Assembly (NCBI GenBank): GCA_001025035.1 | Contig: LCZK01000010.1 | Span: 558,001-622,000 of the forward strand | Length of the DNA stretch: 64,000 bases | Reading direction: 5' to 3' | Source of the DNA: Actinobacteria bacterium IMCC26207 | GTDB lineage: Bacteria; Actinomycetota; Acidimicrobiia; Acidimicrobiales; Microtrichaceae | Shown here: positions 27,374 through 36,803 of the stretch, piece after piece | Position numbering within the stretch: position 1 is the first letter of the stretch | How the letters are laid out: every line of letters begins with the position of its first letter | Program-made: the position numbers and the translations under genes | The notes under the pieces: generated by a model | Database searches by the model: none | What the model saw: the letters and a program-made list of their open reading frames with translations, nothing else | What the model was told of the DNA's origin: nothing

Positions 27374-28312
27374 CTAGCACTGGTAATTCAGGCGCAAGCC
27401 CGGGCAGTGCCAGTCGAATGCAAGTAGACGCCCCGTACCAGAGGAAGTCACATAGGCCGTGCGCATGTCCGGGCCTCCGAACGCAATATTGGTCACAAGC
27501 AGATCATCAATGGGTAGGTGCTGAACGGAACTACCATCTGCAGAGACCACAGTAATTCCACCATTGACAAGTGTTCCCGCACAGACATTGCCCTCGGAAT
27601 CTACTGCTAGTGAATCGAGCAACTGATGGCCAGCTAAACCGGCCAGCAAGTCTCCGTGAGGTGCCATAATCCCCGACCCAACTGCCTTGCCGGGTTGAGG
27701 CACGTCCCACTGCCAGATCCGCCCTGTGTGCGTTTCTGCTACGTAGAGACGGTCCCCTGCCGGAGATAATCCAACACCATTGGGCGCTTCAAGCGGAAAA
27801 AGGACCTCGGTGATTGAGGATCCGTCGGCGAGCGCATAAAACACTCCAGTCAAATCAGAACTGCGCTCGAGTCGAACGCCATGGTCTGTGAACCAAAAGC
27901 CACCGTGTTCATCAAAAACCAAGTCATTGGGTGAACGTAGGGGCCGACCATTGCATTCGGTGTAGATGGTCTCAACTGCTCCGCTAGTTGGGTCTACTCG
28001 TTGAATCGAGCCTGAAACCCACGAGGGTGGGACTGGCCCTGGCAACATAAACTCTCCAAAGTCAATGTATGAAAATGAGCCACCATTGTTGGTAATCCAG
28101 ATCCAACCATCGGGGCCGACGGCTGCCCCGTTCGGGCCACCTGGAATCTCTGCGACTGTCTCTACTGTTCCATCGGCAGAGACTCTTGTGAGTCGTTCTC
28201 CCGCGATCTCAACGAGTAACACAGAGCCATCATCACAAGCGACTGGTCCCTCCGGAAAGCGAAGTCCAGTTGCAAGAACTTCTGGTTCACCAAGGTCGAT
28301 CTGAGAATTCAT
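27374..28312 (-). CDS. SMP-30/gluconolactonase family protein
   Basis: A six-bladed beta-propeller of 312 residues. Metal-binding positions of SMP-30 lactonases are present: Glu in RFPEGPVACDDGS, Asn in LRSPNDLVFDEHG and Asp in LDSLAVDSEGN, with further blade motifs (APNGVGLSPAGDRLYVAET). It likely hydrolyses a sugar or other lactone; the substrate is unknown. No signal peptide. It lies between rimO and ftsK, 40 and 55 bp away, which is not a usual place. The start appears leaderless. Confidence 0.88.
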   Translation of the reverse strand: MNSQIDLGEPEVLATGLRFPEGPVACDDGSVLLVEIAGERLTRVSADGTVETVAEIPGGPNGAAVGPDGWIWITNNGGSFSYIDFGEFMLPGPVPPSWVSGSIQRVDPTSGAVETIYTECNGRPLRSPNDLVFDEHGGFWFTDHGVRLERSSDLTGVFYALADGSSITEVLFPLEAPNGVGLSPAGDRLYVAETHTGRIWQWDVPQPGKAVGSGIMAPHGDLLAGLAGHQLLDSLAVDSEGNVCAGTLVNGGITVVSADGSSVQHLPIDDLLVTNIAFGGPDMRTAYVTSSGTGRLLAFDWHCPGLRLNYQC

Positions 28313-28318
28313 GATCTC

Positions 28319-28324
28319 ACGTTA
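28319..28324 (-). promoter_or_regulatory. Possible -10 box of a leaderless SMP-30-like transcript
   Basis: TAACGT on the minus strand lies 6 nt before the ATG (TAACGT-GAGATC-ATG) and there is no good ribosome site. Confidence 0.4.
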
Positions 28325-28367
28325 GCGGCGCGTGCAGTCCGCTGCGTGTTGTCCCAAGCAACGAGAT

Positions 28368-30932
28368 TCAGAACTCGCCGCGCTCAATCATGTCGTCGAG
28401 TTCCTCAGGAGAGATCATCACGGTTCGGGCCTTGGAGCCCTCCGATGGACCCACCACGCCACGCTGTTCAAGCAGGTCCATAAGGCGGCCTGCCCGAGCA
28501 AAGCCGACTTTGAGCTTTCGCTGAAGCATCGAAGTTGAACCGAGGCCACTGCGCACAACCAACTCCATGGCCTGATGCATCAGGTCGTCATCGTCACCTG
28601 CAGTCCCGCCCGAGAACGAGGAACCGCCGGATGGAAGCTGATCATCGCCAGCTACACCTTCTACATAATGCTCTTCAACTGCAGGCGCCTGCTTACGCCA
28701 CTGATTCACGATGCTCGACACTTCGGACTCTTCTACCCAAGACCCCTGAATTCGCTGTGCAGAAGATGATGTTCCGCCAAGCAACAACATGTCGCCCCGG
28801 CCTACGAGTCGCTCGGCACCTGTTTGATCGAGGATGACTTTGGAGTCCATTGAGGAGGCAACAGCAAAGGCCAAGCGGGCTGGAATATTCGCTTTGATAA
28901 CGCCCGTGATGACGTTCACAGATGGACGCTGTGTAGCGATCACTAAGTGAATTCCCACAGCACGCGCCTTGGCTGCGATTCGCGTAATGGACTCTTCTAC
29001 CTCTCGCGAGGCAACCATCATGAGGTCGGCGAGTTCGTCAACAACCACAAGAATAAAGGGCATACGCTTGAACTCGCGGTCCTCACCGAGTTGCTGCTGC
29101 AGGTCTCCCCGATCGAATGATGCGTTATATCCAGTGATATCTCGCACTCCAACCTCGGAGAGCAAATCGTAGCGACGCTCCATTTCGTGCACTGCCCAAT
29201 TCAGGGCATTTGCGGCCTTCTTTGGGTTGGTGACCACCTGGGTGAGCAGATGTGGAATGCGGTTGTACTGAGTGAGTTCCACCTGCTTTGGATCAATCAG
29301 GATCATGCGAACTTGGTCGGGCGTTGACCGCATAAGGATGGAAGTGATGATTGAGTTAATGCAGGAGGACTTGCCAGCACCTGTCTGCCCTGCGATCAAG
29401 AGATGCGGCATGGTTGCCAGATTCATCAACACCGAGGTGCCCGAAATATCTCGACCTACGCCAACCTCGAGAGGATGAGTAGCTCTGTGTGCCTCTTCCG
29501 AGGTGAGGATGTCTCCCAGATTGACGATCTGGCGGTCTTTGTTGGGAACCTCGACTCCAATTGCTTGACGGCCAGGAATAGGGGCGAGAATGCGAACGTC
29601 CGGGGAAGCCATGGCGTACGCGATGTCTTTATGCAGACTCGTCAGCCGCGCAACCTTGACTCCAACACCAAGTTCGAGTTCGTACCGCGTGACAGTCGGG
29701 CCGACCACCATTCCAACTAGGCGTGTTTCTACGCCGTGCTCCGCAAGTGCGCCCTCAAGGACACGACCACGCGCTTCTACAGCTTTGGTGTCCACCGTTC
29801 GCTTGCCAGATAACGAGAGCAAGTTCTTTGGAGGCAAACGCCAAGCCGACCCCACTGCTGCAGGACCGAGGCCAAGGCCGAGTTGCTCCGGCGCAACGGG
29901 TTCCTCCGAACCTTCGCTAGGCGGTGTAAAGGGCTTCGGTCCAGACACCACTACTGTCGGCCCGCTATCGGTTGCCTTCTTAGATCGTGGACGCTTTTTC
30001 TGCGGAGCAGCCCCGTCGTCTTGGTCGTACAGGTTGACCTCTAGCTCTACCTGTTCTCCAGTAGATCCGCCTTCAGCAGGCTGGCCCTGAGAAGCCCGGT
30101 CTGAAGAGCCCAGATTGAAGAGGTCTTTGGCCCAATTGCCTGCCGCCTTCGCCGCTGGCCTGGCCACCCGAATAACAGACTGTGCCATGTAGCTCAAAGA
30201 CCACCCGGTCATCAGGCTCAAGGAGAACACTCCCAGGACCAAGAGCACTGCACATGCCCCCCATCGCCCGAGCAATACTGCTACTGAGCCGAAAAGGGCA
30301 CCGAGCATTCCGCCGCCGCTTGAGTATGCGCCGAGTCCATCTCTTGAAATTGACGCTCCCTCCTCGAAGAACAAGTCCAACATGCCTGCAACCACAAACA
30401 CGCCTAGCAACGCACCGATTGCTTGCACTGCCCTGCTTGGGGATTCCTTGTGGCCCGGTGGCTTGTTGGATTCTGCATTATTGGAATCTGCAGGAGCCTC
30501 AGATTGCTCCGAAGCCGATTCATCGGAGTGCACATGGGCGCTTCTGATGAGCAACACACCAGCGAGAACTAGTGCCGGGGGAAGAAACACGCGTAGCAAT
30601 CCAACCAAGGCTGCCGTTGCGGACCCGGGCCAGTTGGCGACTCCTCCTGGGCTTTGGCTGTAAATGCTCACACCCAGCACCACTGCTGCAAGTATCGCTA
30701 CCAGTCCCCAAATGTCCCGTCCGTGGCCATCTACCAAACTGTGCCAAGCACTACTGCCAGATGATGATTTTGCGGCCCCGGCCTGAACACCGCCCCGTCT
30801 GGCCCGTGCCTTCTTGCGCGCTGCGGAGGAGTTCGATGAAGAACTCGAAGTTGGTTTGCGTTTGGCAGACGCAGTCGAACGAGTTGACGAAGAACTTCGC
30901 TTCTTTGCAGGGGTTTTCTGAGAAGTAGCCAC
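28368..30932 (-). CDS. ftsK: DNA translocase FtsK/SpoIIIE
   Basis: It pumps chromosome ends through the division septum. 854 residues: a Lys/Ser/Arg-rich first ~60, four hydrophobic segments (about 74-94, 104-129, 170-190, 208-243), a linker to ~365, and the motor with Walker A GQTGAGKSS at 515-523 and Walker B FILVVVDELADLMM. The C-terminal gamma winged helix (LVVRSGLGSTSMLQRKLKVGFARAGRLMDLLE) reads KOPS-like DNA signals. The linker is short compared with E. coli FtsK. The ftsK-rnj-dapA order is conserved in actinobacteria. Confidence 0.96.
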   Translation of the reverse strand: MATSQKTPAKKRSSSSTRSTASAKRKPTSSSSSNSSAARKKARARRGGVQAGAAKSSSGSSAWHSLVDGHGRDIWGLVAILAAVVLGVSIYSQSPGGVANWPGSATAALVGLLRVFLPPALVLAGVLLIRSAHVHSDESASEQSEAPADSNNAESNKPPGHKESPSRAVQAIGALLGVFVVAGMLDLFFEEGASISRDGLGAYSSGGGMLGALFGSVAVLLGRWGACAVLLVLGVFSLSLMTGWSLSYMAQSVIRVARPAAKAAGNWAKDLFNLGSSDRASQGQPAEGGSTGEQVELEVNLYDQDDGAAPQKKRPRSKKATDSGPTVVVSGPKPFTPPSEGSEEPVAPEQLGLGLGPAAVGSAWRLPPKNLLSLSGKRTVDTKAVEARGRVLEGALAEHGVETRLVGMVVGPTVTRYELELGVGVKVARLTSLHKDIAYAMASPDVRILAPIPGRQAIGVEVPNKDRQIVNLGDILTSEEAHRATHPLEVGVGRDISGTSVLMNLATMPHLLIAGQTGAGKSSCINSIITSILMRSTPDQVRMILIDPKQVELTQYNRIPHLLTQVVTNPKKAANALNWAVHEMERRYDLLSEVGVRDITGYNASFDRGDLQQQLGEDREFKRMPFILVVVDELADLMMVASREVEESITRIAAKARAVGIHLVIATQRPSVNVITGVIKANIPARLAFAVASSMDSKVILDQTGAERLVGRGDMLLLGGTSSSAQRIQGSWVEESEVSSIVNQWRKQAPAVEEHYVEGVAGDDQLPSGGSSFSGGTAGDDDDLMHQAMELVVRSGLGSTSMLQRKLKVGFARAGRLMDLLEQRGVVGPSEGSKARTVMISPEELDDMIERGEF

Positions 30933-30993
30933 AGTGCTTCAAGAGTACTCAGGCTGACTGACAGCATCGCGGCACTCCGAGACCTAGCGGCGT

Positions 30994-32652
30994 TTACACC
31001 TCGAGCAGGATGGGGACAATCATCGGCCGTCTTCTTGTGGAATTTGCAACGAATCCACCAGATGCTCGCCGAACTGCGCGCTGCAGGCCAGCAACGTCTG
31101 CACCGTCGAGAAGCGCTTTCTCTACGGCGGCCTTGACCCGTGTAGAGAGCTCAGCGAGTAGATCCCCCGCTTCTGGTTCGTGTATCCATCCTCGAGTTGC
31201 TATCTCTGGCCCAGACACAAGGCGCTTCTTCTTTCGATCCACGCATACTGTTACAGCGACCACGCCGTCATCGGCCAGGATCCGTCGATCTCTCAGCACA
31301 CCGCTACCAATATCTCCAACCGTGCCGTGAACATAGACGTACTCAGATGGAACAGTCCCAACTTGCCGAAGACCATTGTCGTCAAGAATCAAACGGTCCC
31401 CATCCTCGGCGATCAGGATGTGATCCTCGGGGGTTCCCATCACCTGAGCCAACCGGCTGTGGGCAATCAGGTGGTGGTACTCGCCGTGGACTGGCACAAA
31501 CCAGTCGGGTTTGGCAATGGAGTGGTAGAGCTTGAGCTCTTCGGACTTTGCGTGGCCCGTGGCGTGGACATCAGACAGTCCTGAATGGATGACTTCGGCG
31601 CCAAGACGGAAGAGGTTATCTATGACCTTCGTTACTGCGTTCTCATTGCCCGGAATGGGATGTGAAGAGAAAATCACCGTGTCATCCGGAGTGATCTTGA
31701 GCCATCGATTCTCATTGGCTGCGAGCAGAGTCAACGCTGACATTGGCTCACCCTGAGAACCAGTGGAGAGAACGAGTACCTGACCGGGCTCGTACCGATC
31801 CACCTTCTCGATATCAATCAGCGAGGTATCAGGAATGGTGAGCAGGCCCATCTCTCGAGCCATGGTGATATTGCGCTTCATGGAGCGTCCAACCGGCGCA
31901 ATCACTCTGCCAAATGAGATGGCTGCGTCAGCGAGTTGCTGAATGCGATGAATATGGCTCGCAAAGCAGGCCGTGATCACTCGCCGGCCCTCTTGTTCGT
32001 GCATCAGATTGTAGAGAACCTTGCCCACGCTGGTTTCTGAGCGGGAGTGACCAGGCTGATCGGCATTGGTGGAATCGGCGAGCAACAGCCTGATGCCATC
32101 GCCATCAGCAAGCGCACCGATCCGAGACAGGTTGGTCAGGCGACCATCCACTGGGGTGAGGTCAATTTTGAAGTCACCTGTGTGCAGAATTGTCCCTTGA
32201 GGCGTATGAAACGCAGTTGCAACTCCCTGCGGAACAGAGTGGGTTGCCGGAATGAACTCAGCTTCAAACGGTCCGATCTCCCAACGCTCGCCGTCGGCTA
32301 CGACAATGAGCTCCGTGCGCTTCATCAGGCCGGCTTCTTCGATTCGTCCAGAGGCAAGCCCGAGCGTCAGCTCGGTACCGAAAAGGGGAAAGCTGGCCTC
32401 ACGAAGTAGATATGAAAGCCCGCCGATGTGATCCTCGTGGCCGTGCGTCAGCACACATCCGACGATGTCCTCGGCACGCTCAACTAACCAGGTGAAGTCG
32501 GGTAGAACGAGATCAACTCCCAGCATGTCAGTATCGGGAAACATGAGACCGCAATCGATGAGCAGCAGTGAACCCTCAAGCTCCAGAACTGCGCAGTTTC
32601 TTCCAATCTCGCCGAGACCGCCTAGGAACGTGATGTGAACGGGTGAAGCCAT
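30994..32652 (-). CDS. rnj: Ribonuclease J
   Basis: A metallo-beta-lactamase/beta-CASP nuclease with endo- and 5' exonuclease activity in mRNA decay and rRNA maturation. 552 residues: the zinc motif LTHGHEDHIGG, PATHSVPQGVA, LLADSTNADQPGHSRSE, and the beta-CASP region FASHIHRIQQLADAA with FSSHPIPGNE. ATG 32652 is chosen: TAATG overlap with dapA, AAGGA upstream, and the family start MASPVHITFLGGLGEIGRN. A frame starting at 32697 lies inside dapA. Confidence 0.95.
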   Translation of the reverse strand: MASPVHITFLGGLGEIGRNCAVLELEGSLLLIDCGLMFPDTDMLGVDLVLPDFTWLVERAEDIVGCVLTHGHEDHIGGLSYLLREASFPLFGTELTLGLASGRIEEAGLMKRTELIVVADGERWEIGPFEAEFIPATHSVPQGVATAFHTPQGTILHTGDFKIDLTPVDGRLTNLSRIGALADGDGIRLLLADSTNADQPGHSRSETSVGKVLYNLMHEQEGRRVITACFASHIHRIQQLADAAISFGRVIAPVGRSMKRNITMAREMGLLTIPDTSLIDIEKVDRYEPGQVLVLSTGSQGEPMSALTLLAANENRWLKITPDDTVIFSSHPIPGNENAVTKVIDNLFRLGAEVIHSGLSDVHATGHAKSEELKLYHSIAKPDWFVPVHGEYHHLIAHSRLAQVMGTPEDHILIAEDGDRLILDDNGLRQVGTVPSEYVYVHGTVGDIGSGVLRDRRILADDGVVAVTVCVDRKKKRLVSGPEIATRGWIHEPEAGDLLAELSTRVKAAVEKALLDGADVAGLQRAVRRASGGFVANSTRRRPMIVPILLEV

Positions 32653-33533
32653 TAGTTGAGGTCCTTGAGCACCTGTCGGGCGCGATCTGCGAGCCAATCA
32701 GGAGCGGGACCCATTGGAGGACGACAGTCGCCCACCCTGAGACCGAGCACCCGGAGGAGCGTCTTGGTGGGAATTGGATTCGGCGCTTCATCGCCAGACT
32801 CATAATCATAAGAAGCAATCAACCCAGCGTTGATGCGTCGAGCAAGCTCTAGGTCGCCCTTTGAGACGGCCTGGATTAGTTCCCCGAGTTGGCGCCCAAC
32901 CCAATGCGAGGCAACCGAAATCACCCCAACTGCACCCACTGCCAACAACGGAAGCGTAAGAGCGTCGTCACCGCAATACACCTCGAAACCCGAAGGAGCT
33001 TGTGCAATAAGTCGCGCAGTTTCTGCAGGGTCCCCTGCTGCATCCTTGAGGGCAACGATATTTGGAACATCCCGGGCTAGACGAAGCACCGTATCGGTAG
33101 CAATCTTTCGGCCAGTCCGGGCTGGAATGTCATAGAGCACCACGGGCAAATCAGTTGCCTCGGCCACGGCCTTAAAGTGCGCCTCGAGTCCAGCTTGGGA
33201 TGGTCGGTTGTAATAGGGGGTGACAGACAAGATTCCATCAACTCCCAACTCGCTCGCCCGCTTTGTTTGCTCCACTGCGCTCGCCGTTGAATTAGATCCT
33301 GCGCCTGCCAAGATCGGCACTGTGACAGCCCCACGAATGGTGCGGAACAGGACCAATTCCTCGGACTCGCTCAGGGTTGGGCTTTCACCTGTTGTGCCGC
33401 TGAGCACCAAGCCGTCGCTACCGTTCGCAACTAACCACACGGCAAGATCTACAGCCGCGTCAAGATCGAGATCTCCTCGATCATCGAACGGCGTCACCAT
33501 TGCAGTGATCACCGAACCAAATCTGGGACTCAT
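32652..33533 (-). CDS. dapA: 4-hydroxy-tetrahydrodipicolinate synthase
   Basis: It condenses pyruvate and aspartate semialdehyde in lysine/diaminopimelate synthesis. 293 residues with GTTGESPTL (Thr47/48), Tyr107/108 in TPYYNRPS, Tyr134 and the Schiff-base Lys163 (NIVALKDAAGDP). It shares one base with rnj (TAATG) and starts 2 bp after the winged-helix gene. Partner dapB is ~7 kb away on the same strand. Confidence 0.97.
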   Translation of the reverse strand: MSPRFGSVITAMVTPFDDRGDLDLDAAVDLAVWLVANGSDGLVLSGTTGESPTLSESEELVLFRTIRGAVTVPILAGAGSNSTASAVEQTKRASELGVDGILSVTPYYNRPSQAGLEAHFKAVAEATDLPVVLYDIPARTGRKIATDTVLRLARDVPNIVALKDAAGDPAETARLIAQAPSGFEVYCGDDALTLPLLAVGAVGVISVASHWVGRQLGELIQAVSKGDLELARRINAGLIASYDYESGDEAPNPIPTKTLLRVLGLRVGDCRPPMGPAPDWLADRARQVLKDLN

Positions 33534-33535
33534 CC

Positions 33536-34222
33536 TTACTCCTCTAACTCTGCAGAACCGTCCTCGGCAGAGTCGTAGTCAACCCGCTCATCTGAGCGTC
33601 GACGACCGAGTGTCGCCAGAAAATCCTCATGCAGTTCGAACCACACTGTGTGATAGGAGTCGATTCTCGGCCCCGTCAACCACTCCGTCTGGCCGATCCC
33701 TATTCTCTCATGTGCATACCTGAGACGCGAACTGTACCCCTCGAATCGTTGCAAGCCCGCTGCTAGTTGCTCCAGAAGCGGCACGACATGTTCATGCAAC
33801 TCTGCCAAGCGCGCTAACACGACAGCATCCCGAGCTGTATCGAGGTGGTCGTTGAGGACTTCTTCTTGCCCGACCAAGTGGACCTGCCAATCAGTACAGA
33901 TAGACAGAAGCTCAGGATTCATGACCAGAAACTGCTGATAAGACGCAGCCACTGCACCTCGCAGAGACAATCGATCAAGCTGCTCTGCCAGCAGGCGCTC
34001 GCCTTCAGCGCGTCCTGTGGCAGTAAGCATCCAGCCTGCAAGACGCCCCTCGTAGAGCCTGGCAAGTTCGTACCCTCGCAGGACTTCCAGTGTGGATTTG
34101 ACCTCATCGAGGTCTAGAGAGAATCGACTCGCGACGTCAGCCTCAGAAACTGGTCCCCTGAGACGTAGCGCATGAAACACAAAAAGCTGCACCGACTCAG
34201 TCATAGGGACCAGATTACTCAC
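33536..34222 (-). CDS. Conserved winged-helix protein of unknown role
   Basis: 228 residues. The N-terminal ~75 form a likely winged helix (LFVFHALRLRGPVSEADVASRFSLD ... LTATGRAEGERLLAEQL). The rest is helical with well-ordered polar motifs (SICTDWQVH, NDHLDTARDAVVLARLAELHE, RIDSYHTVWFELHEDFLATLG) of a kind I associate with an uncharacterised actinobacterial family. The tail is acidic. It lies 2 bp before dapA, so it may be co-transcribed and might regulate it. A DNA-binding role is inferred only from the fold. Confidence 0.75.
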   Translation of the reverse strand: MSNLVPMTESVQLFVFHALRLRGPVSEADVASRFSLDLDEVKSTLEVLRGYELARLYEGRLAGWMLTATGRAEGERLLAEQLDRLSLRGAVAASYQQFLVMNPELLSICTDWQVHLVGQEEVLNDHLDTARDAVVLARLAELHEHVVPLLEQLAAGLQRFEGYSSRLRYAHERIGIGQTEWLTGPRIDSYHTVWFELHEDFLATLGRRRSDERVDYDSAEDGSAELEE

Positions 34223-34246
34223 CCCGGAGTTAGTGCCGGGCGGGAC

Positions 34247-35377
34247 TCAGGCAGAGCGAATATCGCTCTCAAGCAACGCAAAGCCGTCGAGTTCCGAAGC
34301 CGTATCAGCCCAGTCCTCAAACTGAATAACGCCAATCTCTTCAAAGCGATGCCGCAGCCATTTGTCGTTGCGGTCAAGCAGTCCCAGCTTCTTGCAGTTG
34401 GGGACCACCTTTGAGAACAGCATCATCTGGAACATCTGCCGGGTAGGTGTTCCCATGACGAGCTCAAGAGCGTCCTTCACTGGTACTCCCATGCGCTCCC
34501 AGACCTCTTGCTGCAAGAAGCGGTCCCGCATTCGCACTGCAGCCTCAAACGCAAACTGCTGCCGCTCAAAGATCTCTGCGTCTGAAAGCCCCTCGTAGAA
34601 CTCCTGCAGGGACAGGACACCAAATGCCACGTGACGGGCCTCATCGCTCATGACATATCGAAGTAGTTTTTTGAGTAGTGGCTCGGTGGTGAGTTGGTGA
34701 ATGAATCCGAACGCAGCCAGAGCTAGCCCTTCGACCATGATCTGCATACCCAAGTAGGTCATATCCCAACGACTGTCGTTCACAATGTCGTCAAGGAGCA
34801 TCTTGAGATGAGCATTGACTGGATAGTGACCTGACAACTTGGTATCCAGATATTTTGCAAACACCTCGACGTGGCGGGCCTCATCCATGACCTGCGTAGC
34901 TGCGTAGTACTTGGCATCGATCCATGGAACAGTCTCGACAATCTTGGCCGTACAAATCAGTGCACCCTGTTCTCCGTGCATGAACTGCGAGAGTGTCCAG
35001 TTCTGGCTCTCGATGCCAACCTGGATCCACTCCTTGTCGGTCCACTTCGCGAAGGGCGTACCAGCCGGGTCAAACTCCAAAAGCCCACCGTTCATGTCTG
35101 CATTGGCAAGCACGACCTGCTCTTGGTCAACCTCGGTCTCCCATGGAAGGTCTTTCTCGCCATCCCACATGGAGTGCTTAGCCTTCTCGTACAACTTCTC
35201 AAGGCTTGGGCGAGCGCCCTTCTTGTAATCCCAGGTGAAGATCGCATCTGAGTTGTCCTCTACAACAGAGATCACAGCATCACGATCAGTGTTCGTGATT
35301 GCCAGGATTGCCTCGATGTCGTTGACATCAGCACGGCCGATCATGTCTTCAGTGGTGCGTTCCTGATCTAGTGACAT
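34247..35377 (-). CDS. Ferritin-like diiron protein (probable oxidase/oxygenase)
   Basis: 376 residues. A complete six-residue diiron ligand set of the R2/ferritin-like class is visible: Glu136 (HGEQGA), Glu166 and His169 (DEARHVEVFA), Glu216 (MVEGLA), Glu246 and His249 (DEARHVAFG). The repeated EARH motifs place it near R2-like and AurF-like oxidases; there is no R2 radical-transfer tail that I recognise. Substrate unknown. An AGGAGTAAC ribosome site precedes the ATG, and a TetR gene lies 60 bp upstream in the same direction, which suggests an inducible oxidation of a hydrophobic or aromatic compound. That link is inference. Confidence 0.82.
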   Translation of the reverse strand: MSLDQERTTEDMIGRADVNDIEAILAITNTDRDAVISVVEDNSDAIFTWDYKKGARPSLEKLYEKAKHSMWDGEKDLPWETEVDQEQVVLANADMNGGLLEFDPAGTPFAKWTDKEWIQVGIESQNWTLSQFMHGEQGALICTAKIVETVPWIDAKYYAATQVMDEARHVEVFAKYLDTKLSGHYPVNAHLKMLLDDIVNDSRWDMTYLGMQIMVEGLALAAFGFIHQLTTEPLLKKLLRYVMSDEARHVAFGVLSLQEFYEGLSDAEIFERQQFAFEAAVRMRDRFLQQEVWERMGVPVKDALELVMGTPTRQMFQMMLFSKVVPNCKKLGLLDRNDKWLRHRFEEIGVIQFEDWADTASELDGFALLESDIRSA

Positions 35378-35437
35378 TGTTACTCCTGAATAGTTGAAAG
35401 GGTCTGTAGGGGAACTGATCTGTTTGGTAGGGCTGAG

Positions 35438-36100
35438 CTAACTAGGTTGACGTTTCACCGGCGGTGCGCTGATTCCGGGCAACAAGAACATGCGCACCAG
35501 ACGCCTTGAGTCTTGTTCCTTGCAAAGATCAAACTCAGCTGAGGGCTCCGACACATAGGACACAACGAGCCGCGCAACCCACATACCGACTGCGATGGCT
35601 GCTGCCTCGTCCATGAACCGGAGTAGCACGGGTTTCATAATCTGCGCCGCAGTGAGAAACAGCAGGTCCAGTTGTTCGGATGAAAGCAGTTGGTCGAGCA
35701 AGGCGCTCTCGTGGTCGCGCATAAAGGTCAGGGCCTGATGCTGTTCCAAGAATTGCGCCGCGTGATTCATTGCAACAGTGAGGCAATCCTCGACCTGATC
35801 CACACCGGCCAACTCGACTGTCAGAACCGCCAACAAAGAACGAACCTCTCCGAGCACTGCTGCTCGCATGATTGCGTTCTTGCCACCTGGAAACAGCCGG
35901 TAGACCGTTGCGCGAGACACACCTGCCTCTTTAGCTACGTCCTCAATGGTGGTCTTCGAGAACCCCCATCTGCCCACGCATCGCAGCAGCGCAGAGGTGA
36001 CTCGAGCTTGAGCGGATCCAGCTTGCCCTCCACTAGTCCCAGGGAGATCTCCCAGTGACACCAGCGCGAGTGGACTTTGAATCGAATTTTCGGTCACCAC
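35438..36100 (-). CDS. TetR family transcriptional regulator
   Basis: 220 residues with an N-terminal HTH (LLRCVGRWGFSKTTIEDVAKEAGVSRATVYRLFPGGK, residues ~35-75) and a helical ligand-binding half. GTG 36100 (or 36097) follows a strong GGGGAGG site. It lies 60 bp upstream of the diiron gene, same strand, and the gap to the second TetR gene holds an inverted repeat. It may control itself and the diiron protein. The HTH ends FPGGK, much like the neighbour's FPGGR, so the two regulators may be related copies. Confidence 0.9.
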   Translation of the reverse strand: MVTENSIQSPLALVSLGDLPGTSGGQAGSAQARVTSALLRCVGRWGFSKTTIEDVAKEAGVSRATVYRLFPGGKNAIMRAAVLGEVRSLLAVLTVELAGVDQVEDCLTVAMNHAAQFLEQHQALTFMRDHESALLDQLLSSEQLDLLFLTAAQIMKPVLLRFMDEAAAIAVGMWVARLVVSYVSEPSAEFDLCKEQDSRRLVRMFLLPGISAPPVKRQPS

Positions 36101-36134
36101 GCACCTCCCCGGATAGCTGCTGTGGTTGTTACAA

Positions 36135-36153
36135 TAAGACCATTACTGTCTCA
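36135..36153. promoter_or_regulatory. Candidate TetR operator
   Basis: TAAGAC-CATTACT-GTCTCA is a 19-bp inverted repeat with 5 of 6 arm positions symmetrical, in the 82-bp gap between two tetR genes and ~35 nt upstream of the first one's start. Size and place suit a TetR dimer site. Confidence 0.45.
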
Positions 36154-36182
36154 TCGACAAGGAATTCATGTTGTGACTTCAG

Positions 36183-36803
36183 TCACCCAAATTCTGGATC
36201 AGGCATAGCCTCAGAGGAGTCGATCAGAACGCCAGCTAGGAATTGGGTGCGGATGACACTGTGCGTCGCAACCTGATCGCTCAGGTCAAGCCCAGTAGGG
36301 CTAGCCATCCACGACAGGGTCATACGCATGAGATAGTCGGCACCCAGCTCAGGAGTCATACCGGGCCGTAACCGGCCAGCCACCTGCTCCTTGATCAGCA
36401 GGTCACGCATGTAGTCGCGGATCACGCCGTGGACGAGCGGCTCCGAAGGCTGCACGGCGGTAACAAGTTCGAGCATCTCGGATTCCACCATATTTTCTAA
36501 GAGCTGGCTTTTTTGGATCAGCTTTCTTCCAATGACCAAACCCGCGACCAACTGCTCCTCGAGCGTCGGAAGGTCCTCAACAGCTTCTGCTAATCGTGCC
36601 CAAAACCGGGCAATCTCCCAGGTGGCAGTTTCCTGAACAAGTTGCGGCCTTCCGCCCGGAAAGTATCGATAGATAGTCGTTCGTGAGACACCTGCCGATG
36701 CAGCTACATCTTCAAGGGAGAAGCCACCAACGCTGCTGGCCTCGGCGCAACGAACCGCCGCCTGCATGATCCGCTCGCGAGTCTCCTCGACCTCATTGCT
36801 CAT
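36183..36803 (-). CDS. TetR family transcriptional regulator
   Basis: 206 residues. HTH at about 8-52 (ERIMQAAVRCAEASSVGGFSLEDVAASAGVSRTTIYRYFPGGR); the C-terminal half has a helical ligand domain (EEQLVAGLVIGRKLIQKSQLLENMVESEM). ATG overlaps the SURF1 stop by 4 nt, so the two are translated together although they have no evident shared role. Ligand and targets unknown. Confidence 0.9.
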   Translation of the reverse strand: MSNEVEETRERIMQAAVRCAEASSVGGFSLEDVAASAGVSRTTIYRYFPGGRPQLVQETATWEIARFWARLAEAVEDLPTLEEQLVAGLVIGRKLIQKSQLLENMVESEMLELVTAVQPSEPLVHGVIRDYMRDLLIKEQVAGRLRPGMTPELGADYLMRMTLSWMASPTGLDLSDQVATHSVIRTQFLAGVLIDSSEAMPDPEFG

